NCBI GenBank assembly: GCA_904063045.1
Contig: CAJFCJ010000110.1
Span: forward strand, 1-37,609
Source of the DNA: Dimorphilus gyrociliatus
Taxonomy: Eukaryota > Annelida > Polychaeta > Dinophilidae
DNA length: 37,609 bases
Direction: 5' to 3'
The notes beneath the pieces were generated by a model. The model was given only the letters and a program-made list of their open reading frames with translations. It made no database searches and had not been told where the DNA came from. Positions 31,722 to 37,609 of the stretch are shown in pieces. Made by a program: the position numbers and the translations under genes. Numbering within the stretch: position 1 is the first letter of the stretch; each line of letters begins with the position of its first letter.

Positions 31722-32060
31722 ATATTGGAAATATTGCTGCTCTCTTTACATCTGTATCAACTGTTTTGGGTACTCCTCCTTTCCAAGAAGGTACACTAGT
31801 AGAAATTATAATAAGAGCTGATATAGCTGGAACAACTTGCGAGTAAGAATATATTATTTCAGATTTTCATTCTGTTCAATATAATTAATTTATCTTTTCA
31901 AAGATTAGCATCAAGTAATGCTGATTATGCTTTTGTTGGAGTCACATCTTTAACAATTTCTGGGGGTTCAATTGTAACAGCCAGTGTAACATTGATAATT
32001 GATAATGAAACCTTTAATCTTTTGTATTTCATTCAAAGCACAGAGATATTAAAGTCAATT
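31722..32060 (+). pseudogene. Exon pair of an unrecognised extracellular-type domain
   Basis: Two frames joined by a 61-bp GT-AG intron (31843-31903) read in frame: exon 31722-31842 (ALFTSVSTVLGTPPF, VEIIIRADIAGTTCE) and a following exon from 31904 (YAFVGVTSLTISGGSIV, VTLIID). The alternating strand and helix pattern is reminiscent of an SEA-like domain, but the match is weak. No start or terminal exon is identified and the reading ends at a stop near 32060. Confidence 0.35.
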
Positions 32061-32145
32061 TAAACAATGATTTATTTTATGTTTCCTTTCAAAGAAATGA
32101 AAAAAACTTTATAGAGAATAGTTTTGTAAAAAATCAAAAAGAAGG

Positions 32146-32412
32146 TTGACTGGTGAATATCTAGATGTGTATATTGCCAATTTAAATTCTTATAAGTGGT
32201 CCAGTGGACTTCTTGGAGGAGCAGCTAACCAAAAGTATGAGTTTTTTGAAGCAGTTCAAGAAAGATCTTTGTCAATAATTAAAATAAATGGCAAGATTTA
32301 TCCAAGTGAGGTAATTGCAAGAGATCATATCAAATGTAATCTAATGAATATCAATGATTTCTTTTTCCTAAAACACTTGATCAATTTCTATCAAATATCT
32401 AATAGATCATGA
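32146..32412 (+). pseudogene. Unrecognised coding remnant
   Basis: An 88-codon frame without an ATG at its start (YLDVYIANLNSYKWSSGLLGG, EAVQERSLSIIKINGK). It may belong with the exon pair before it. No family recognised. Confidence 0.25.
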
Positions 32413-33119
32413 CTTTGATGAATCATCACAATTGTCATCATCTTTTTTTCTATTGGAATTTTATTGTGATAGATTGCAGAATGTTTGGAGATGAACAAAT
32501 AGATGATAACACAGCTTCATTGCAGTTTGCCACAATATTTCTGTTTTATTTCATTTATCCAAATAAAAGTCAATGTAATGACAAATAAACATTTTGTTGA
32601 GTATTGTTATAAAAAAGATATCAAATTTTTTAGTATGTAGATATCTATGCAGTATAGGTAAAAAGTCCCCAGCCATATTGTAAAATTTTTAGTTTATAAT
32701 GTAAATTTTTAACTTTGTCTTTTTTCAAGGTATAATAACTAAAACTGGATTTTATAAAAGAAAAACAATTCTTTGAAAATTTTTTGTAAAGGATATTATT
32801 TTCTACATATTAATAATTATTGTTACCAATTCAAAGTAGTTATTCACTAAAGCTTATTATCTAACAGATATTGAAAAAAAAACATTCAATTGTCAGACTA
32901 GACAATATGCTGTTGGTATAATGTGTTGAAGAAATAGTGAAAAGCAAACTTGATTTTTTTTCACTAATATAGAAAAGTAATGGTTAGGTTAAAGCTTTCC
33001 AATAATTTGATATCTTGTTTATCCTAATCTTTTAAAAATTAAATTAATGATATTGAATGGAAAGAAAATCTGACATAATATATTCTTACTCTTAAAGATA
33101 TCAATATTTTTTATTACAG
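32413..33119. other. Gene-free AT-rich stretch
   Basis: No gene or clear repeat seen. Confidence 0.5.
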
Positions 33120-33189
33120 AGTAACTAACCTCAGAATATAACATATGAGTAACAGACATCAAAAACAGAAAGTGGACAAGACTTCCTTT

Positions 33190-33385
33190 AAAATATTATT
33201 TTTTTTCAAACCACTGTTTTTTTGGCTTGGAAATGGGTGGTGTGAAAGGAGTTTTTCAGTTTGGTGATGATGAATTTATACATTATGCACAAACTCATTT
33301 CAAATTTTACTATTAAAACTTGTGTGAGATCTGGCACTGTCATGCTTCAACATTATCGCTTTTTCAAGTCAAATTTAATGTAATT
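33190..33385 (-). mobile_element. mariner-type transposase relic
   Basis: On the minus strand the frame reads KAIMLKHDSARSHTS, matching the HDNARPHT-type motif around the second catalytic Asp of mariner transposases, followed by broken frames. Short and heavily decayed. Confidence 0.45.
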
Positions 33386-34257
33386 TCTTTTTTTAACTTT
33401 TTCAGACATCTAATATTAGTAAACTACTCTTAACATTTTGGCATACTAACTTAAATTTCAATTTTCCTCATGCCAACATTTATGAAAATTACAATAACTG
33501 CATTCATTGCCAAAGGTTGTACCTTTTATTGTGAAATGAAGCAAAGATATAAATTTAAAAGTGTAAAAAGGAGTGAAGATTGGATAATTTAAAGTGAAAA
33601 TGGACATATTGCCCATGATATTTTCCCATATTCTCCGATTACTGTAAGATATCTGTTCAAAATGGTTAGAAATATATCCAGCATTTGCTTAAATTAACAA
33701 TGAACACAGTTTCACATATGCTGGACAAAAAAAACCCTGGATAAAAACATTCTCTGGACCAATAGATACCTGGACCAAATGTTGTTAGACAAGATTTTCC
33801 TTGAACATACTGTAACACAGTTAAACATTTTTTTAGAATGAATTTTTTTTTAAATGTTGAAAATGTGAAAAAAGTAAGTTTAGTTGTATATTATAATATA
33901 CCTGTGTTGTTTTATTATTAATGTTTTTAGAGTCTGGGAGAAAATGACCCAGTTTTTAGTGTTGAACCCTAACCCTAACCCTCAAGTTATCAAGCATCTT
34001 TCCACTTTATTCTTCCTGACCTTCATCTACACAAAGTGAAAAAGGTTGAAATGAAAATTTTCCTACCCTAAGGTAACCAAAATGCAAAAATGTTTCGACA
34101 AAGTGGTGCCCTCTATGTTTTGGTAGAGTTCTGAACATGTTACCTTATACAATTACATATTTGTTTACCAAGTAATTAAAGTATACTCTTTTAGTTCAAA
34201 GTTTGTTGTTTTGTTTATAAATGATGTGTACAGAAACATAAAATATAAACACAACTG
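33386..34257. other. Gene-free stretch with a short telomere-like motif
   Basis: No supported gene. Three AACCCT units lie at 33965-33982, too short to be more than an interstitial telomere-like motif. Confidence 0.45.
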
Positions 34258-34277
34258 GTGTTGAAGACTGTAAGAAA

Positions 34278-34466
34278 TCATATTTTATTGTTTTTGTTGG
34301 CTTTCTTTGGAGTTGTCACCTCTTCATCATCACTGAGATCCACTTGTGTTGGTCTTTTTGTAGGTTGGAATGTGGTGTTGTTCTTTGCTATAATACAATC
34401 CACCTTCTCTTCCTCACTATACTCATTTCTGAAATCATCAAGGTATGATTCTTTCACGCAGGTCAT
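34278..34466 (-). pseudogene. Acidic C-terminal coding remnant
   Basis: A 62-codon minus-strand frame with a charged tail (DLSDDEEVTTPKKANKNNK) has the character of a nuclear protein C-terminus. No upstream exons can be identified and the family is not recognised. Confidence 0.25.
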
Positions 34467-34499
34467 TATGGTGTATTATTCATTAAGGTGGGAATAGTG

Positions 34500-35208
34500 A
34501 GGACCCTGGCCCTTCATGTTTGTTGGGAAGACTGACTTGCAGATCCTGTGTAAGGTGGAGAATTAAATTATTCTTCTGTAAGCCTACCAGTGGATTCTGG
34601 AAGAATTATTACAGATGACAGAATAACAATATTTTCAACTCCAAACAAATTGAGCTATTGTCCAAGGGAAAGATATGCTTTTGTATGTGTCAGAGACCCA
34701 TTCTACCAGTTCACAATTCATAGATTCATTAAAAAAATTGAGAAAAAATAACAAGTCTGCTTACTTTTTGCATTTATGATTTCCAATGGAAGCTATGGAA
34801 TTGTCGAAGGGACAATAACATTGAAAAGATTCATATCAAAATTGTTACATTTTACTTAATACTATGATGATACATGTATCACATGTTGGCCATTCATTCT
34901 TTGAATTCAAAGGGTATGCAAAAGAGGGGTCGATAGAAAATGTCTACAAATGAGAATTTTCAAGACTAGGTTTTATATTGAAAAGAGGAAGACAGCAACT
35001 GATTTCTAGTTAGGATTAGGGACAATGAAAAAGGCTAGGTATAGCCAAGGGTTGGGTGGGTTAGGGTGAGGGTAAAACCAGTCATTTGAGGACATTTTCT
35101 GTCGCATTCATCTGCAACCACTGGATGGGTCATATTTTCTCATCTAGCCCAAAAAACTTAATTTCAAAAAGTAAGTTTTCACGAAATATTCATCTGACAA
35201 ACGAACTT
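34500..35208. other. Gene-free stretch with repeat copy C
   Basis: No supported gene; includes the dispersed repeat at 34975-35115. Confidence 0.45.
34975..35115 (+). repeat. Dispersed repeat with TTTTCTGTCGCAT core, copy C
   Basis: Contains GGTTGGGTGGGTTAGGGTGAGGG and ATTTTCTGTCGCATTCAT, matching copies at 16230-16365 and 23715-23875. Confidence 0.55.
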
Positions 35209-35940
35209 TCAGCTTTCTTGACAATTTGTCACATATTGTTTAAGTATGTTCTTTTTGGTAGAGGTGGCAATGCAATTTACAAGATGGTTATTTTGATTCG
35301 ATAAACTCTCTGTCAAAAGACTCGTTGTAAGACTTTTCAACTCTGCTCCACTTTTTGACCATACAAATGTATCTTCCTCCTTAATAACAGTAATAAAAAT
35401 CCACGCTTTAGTGGATGACTCTAAGATATGTCTCGGAATATAGGTACTTTTATGCATATTAGTATTTTGATGAGGCTCAGAATGATATGTGTAACATCTA
35501 TCTAAAGCATCCTTATGACTCAAAAGTTCATTGATAAGCACATATCTATAACCGTTGCTGGTATATTCATCTGAAATTAAAGTAGAAACAGTTGTCCCAA
35601 TTGCTGAAGATGTTGTGGCTGGTTTTGTTAAATAAAGTTGAAAAAATTGTAGTTGCTTCTGTCATTGAAGTTGTGGTTGAGAAGAGGTTTGAAATTTATT
35701 CATACCATCATTTTCAGTTTTGGTGAGTAGTATAATAGAATAATTTACAGATTTATGAAAAATATTGATATCAGTAGTAGCATTTGAAAAAAAACACAAA
35801 ATTTATCAAAGACAATGAAGACATTATTGGATAATTGTGGCTTTTTTGAAATATCTTTAATACAATCTAATTGACTTCTTGAATATCCATTTAAGTGAAA
35901 CAGTTTTCAGTTTAATATTTTTCAGATGATGTGGAAAGAA
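35209..35940 (-). pseudogene. Decayed ectodomain gene, possibly C-type-lectin-like
   Basis: Reading the minus strand from about 35940, an N-terminal Cys-containing stretch (GYSRSQLDCIKDISKK, VFIVFDKFC) is followed, after a frame change, by a Ser/Thr-rich linker. A 110-codon frame then has the look of a C-type lectin-like fold: YRYVLINELLSHKDALDRC, KAWIFITVIKEEDTFVW and a later VNCIATSTK. The WxW-type core and Cys spacing are only approximate. Frames are broken twice, so a pseudogene is likely. Family call is tentative. Confidence 0.35.
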
Positions 35941-36138
35941 TCTTGTCAACTGTTGCTTTGGGTTTATGGTAAGGACGCCAAAAAATAGGCTGTTTTCTGC
36001 AATTCCCTTTTCCATCTATTTTTAGGCCACCTAGCAGCACCACACCATCTAATAAAATATTTTTTTATTATCTAAGCTTTTGGCAAGTAAATTTTTAATG
36101 GAAAATCAAAACATATTCTAAAAGCTATTGCATAGTCC
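35941..36138. other. Upstream region of the edge LRR gene
   Basis: No gene seen; it should contain the promoter or an upstream intron of the gene beginning at 36139. Confidence 0.4.
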
Positions 36139-37609
36139 ATGGTTATAATTCTTCATAAAACCACACAGTTATTAAAGTCTGTCAAAAAACAAGAAAATAT
36201 GTCTGCCGATAATTTACAAAAAATATGTTTAATGAAGATAAGAGAAAATCTGTATTTTATTAGTAAAATTTGCAAAAAATATTCCATTTTTCTTCCTCCG
36301 AAGCTAGGAATTGAAATTTTTGAATCAGTTATTAAAAATGATAATAAACCTTTAACTTCAAATGAATTGGAATTTTTTTCAAGAAATATACAAAATTTAA
36401 GCGATATTTCAATAAAAAAATTTAAATTTCCAATTAAAAATATTGCAAATTTCATTATGGATCATCCAGTAAAATCATTGTCATTGGAGAATTTCTATGA
36501 TATTTCAAATTTAAAAATATTTCATCTAATTGAAAATTTAAAATTAAAAAATTGTAGTTTTTCAAATAGTACTCAATATTTAAATTTTTGTTTACAATTA
36601 GAAAAATGTAATTATTTAAAATCTTTAAATTTTTATGGATCATTTAAAATTTTGGAAAATTTAAAATTAAATAATTTATTAAAATTTCCAACAAAATTTT
36701 TAACAAAATTGAATTTATCTTATTGTAAATTGGGGGAAGAGGATAGTTTTAAATTGGGACACTTTTTTAAGGAATGCAAATGTTTAAAAATAGTTAATTT
36801 AAGTGGAAATAAGACATTTGGAAATGGATATTCAGAGATAGTAAATGGTTTGAAGTCATCTTCAAAATCACTTGAAAATATCAATTTTTCTGATTGCAAT
36901 CTCACTGAAAATCAATGTAGTTGTTTAGCTGATCTACTTCAACATTGTACATCTTTACAAGAAATTTATCTAAGTGGAAATAATTCATATGGAAATCAAT
37001 TTGAAAGAATATGTAATGGTTTAAAGGCATCATCATCTACTTCACTCCTTAAAATTGATCTTTCTAAATGTAATCTCGAATTGGGTCAAGGTAGATATTT
37101 TGAAAGTTTATTAAGAGAATGTTTTTGGTTAAAACATATCAATTTAAGTGAAAATGTTACTTGTGGACAAGCATTTTGTAAAATATGGAATGGTTTTATA
37201 ACTCCTTCGAAATATATATCCAACCTTGACCTTTCTAATTGTGCTCTATTCGATAATCATATTCAATGTTTAAGCTATTGTTTCGCAAAATGCGAAACAT
37301 TGGAAGAGGTTAATCTAAGCTACAATTACGGAGGTCAAATTGAATTTGGAGGAATGTTACTCAATCTAATAGGATCTTCGGATTCCCTTCGAAAAATAGA
37401 CGTTTCATATTGTCGTCTGAATATAGTTTCATTTATGTGTTTAAGCGATTTATTCAAAGAATGTAAATGTTTACAAGATATCAATTTAGCAGAGAATTCG
37501 CAGAGTGGAGAAGAATTCGAGAGATTGTGTAATAGTTTAAAACCATTGTCTGGTTCAATTTTTAATGTTAACCTTACTAAATGTTATTTAAATGAGGAAC
37601 AAAGTAGAC
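36139..37609 (+). CDS. LRR protein with N-terminal BC-box and Cul2-box-like motif (3' end outside window)
   Basis: The frame is open for 490 codons from the ATG at 36139 to the window edge, with a stop (TAG) just upstream; an alternative start is the ATG at 36199. Counting from 36139, residues 26-34 read LQKICLMKI, matching the Elongin BC-box pattern LxxxCxxx(I/L/V). Residues 52-60 read LPPKLGIEI, matching the Cul2-box pattern (hydrophobic-P-x-x-hydrophobic-x-x-x-hydrophobic). From about residue 100 onward come ribonuclease-inhibitor-type LRRs in units of 57-59 residues (INFSDCNLTENQC, LADLLQHC, LQEIYLSGN). This is the layout of ZYG11/ZER1, LRR-1 and PRAME-like receptors of Cullin-2 ubiquitin ligases, in which the LRRs bind the substrate. 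Family membership is inference from motifs. The repeats resemble the gene at 4901. Confidence 0.75.
   Translation, partial: MVIILHKTTQLLKSVKKQENMSADNLQKICLMKIRENLYFISKICKKYSIFLPPKLGIEIFESVIKNDNKPLTSNELEFFSRNIQNLSDISIKKFKFPIKNIANFIMDHPVKSLSLENFYDISNLKIFHLIENLKLKNCSFSNSTQYLNFCLQLEKCNYLKSLNFYGSFKILENLKLNNLLKFPTKFLTKLNLSYCKLGEEDSFKLGHFFKECKCLKIVNLSGNKTFGNGYSEIVNGLKSSSKSLENINFSDCNLTENQCSCLADLLQHCTSLQEIYLSGNNSYGNQFERICNGLKASSSTSLLKIDLSKCNLELGQGRYFESLLRECFWLKHINLSENVTCGQAFCKIWNGFITPSKYISNLDLSNCALFDNHIQCLSYCFAKCETLEEVNLSYNYGGQIEFGGMLLNLIGSSDSLRKIDVSYCRLNIVSFMCLSDLFKECKCLQDINLAENSQSGEEFERLCNSLKPLSGSIFNVNLTKCYLNEEQSR

Larger units (their letters stand above)
31334..33151. repeat. 32-bp inverted repeats bounding a 1.8-kb block
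   Basis: TACTCATATGTTATATTCTG... (31334-31365) is perfectly repeated in reverse at 33120-33151. The left copy overlaps the end of the Tc1 segment (31334-31343). The block between contains the exon-like remnants at 31722-32412 and no recognised transposase, so it may be a non-autonomous DNA element or a rearranged piece. Confidence 0.6.

Noticed and set aside
33965-33982. Telomere or chromosome end
   Set aside because: Only three AACCCT units, surrounded by ordinary sequence.
36153-36905. Three minus-strand frames near the right edge
   Set aside because: They overlap the LRR frame of the plus strand that is open to the window edge and has clear repeats.
1-37609. CRISPR arrays, tRNA or rRNA genes
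   Set aside because: No regularly spaced identical repeats and no cloverleaf or rRNA-like sequence was seen on reading; the context is a eukaryotic genome.

Overview
This is an AT-rich piece of an animal (metazoan) nuclear genome. Genes carry short GT-AG introns (53 to 97 bp, apart from one first intron of 306 bp), and the domain families are animal ones: LDL-receptor class A, TSP type 1, chitin-binding type 2, C1q-like, M13 peptidase and LRR-type GPCR. About a third is mobile-element debris. I cannot name the species; an invertebrate is the safest reading.

Layout. Positions 1-2968 hold the 3' part of an LTR retroelement: a long open envelope-type glycoprotein frame, a polypurine tract and a 635-bp LTR. 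A solo copy of that LTR follows at 3924-4558. An LRR gene made of 57-residue repeats is at 4901-5935. A decayed minus-strand LDLa-LRR-GPCR relic (6430-7465) abuts a second LTR element (LTR, PBS and gag, 7467-9103). A second decayed LDLa-LRR-GPCR lies beyond it on the plus strand (9534-11638).

From 11914 to 14217 there is an intact three-exon gene for a secreted protein with two chitin-binding domains, one TSP1 domain and three C1q-like domains. A minus-strand pseudogene of the same family faces it (14700-15430), and a second intact paralog sits at 27665-29652. Between them are a 496-bp palindromic LTR-like element, a five-exon METTL27-like methyltransferase (17415-18360), a reversed copy of LTR family 2, the 3' half of a MULE-type transposase (20269-20984), a damaged M13 peptidase homolog without its zinc site (21952-23658), a degenerate 92-bp tandem array and another solo LTR.

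The right third (29700-36100) is mostly relics: a truncated LTR, Tc1/mariner transposase fragments in inverted arrangement, exon remnants and a decayed ectodomain gene. At the right edge (36139 to beyond the window) begins a large LRR gene whose N-terminus carries a BC-box and a Cul2-box-like motif, suggesting a Cullin-2 ubiquitin ligase substrate receptor.

How things fit together. Two paralog groups recur: the chitin-binding/TSP1/C1q-like secreted proteins and the RI-type LRR proteins. Both suggest local duplication followed by decay. Three LTR families share GTACA-type ends and appear to have shaped the region. There is no operon or bacterial-style organisation.
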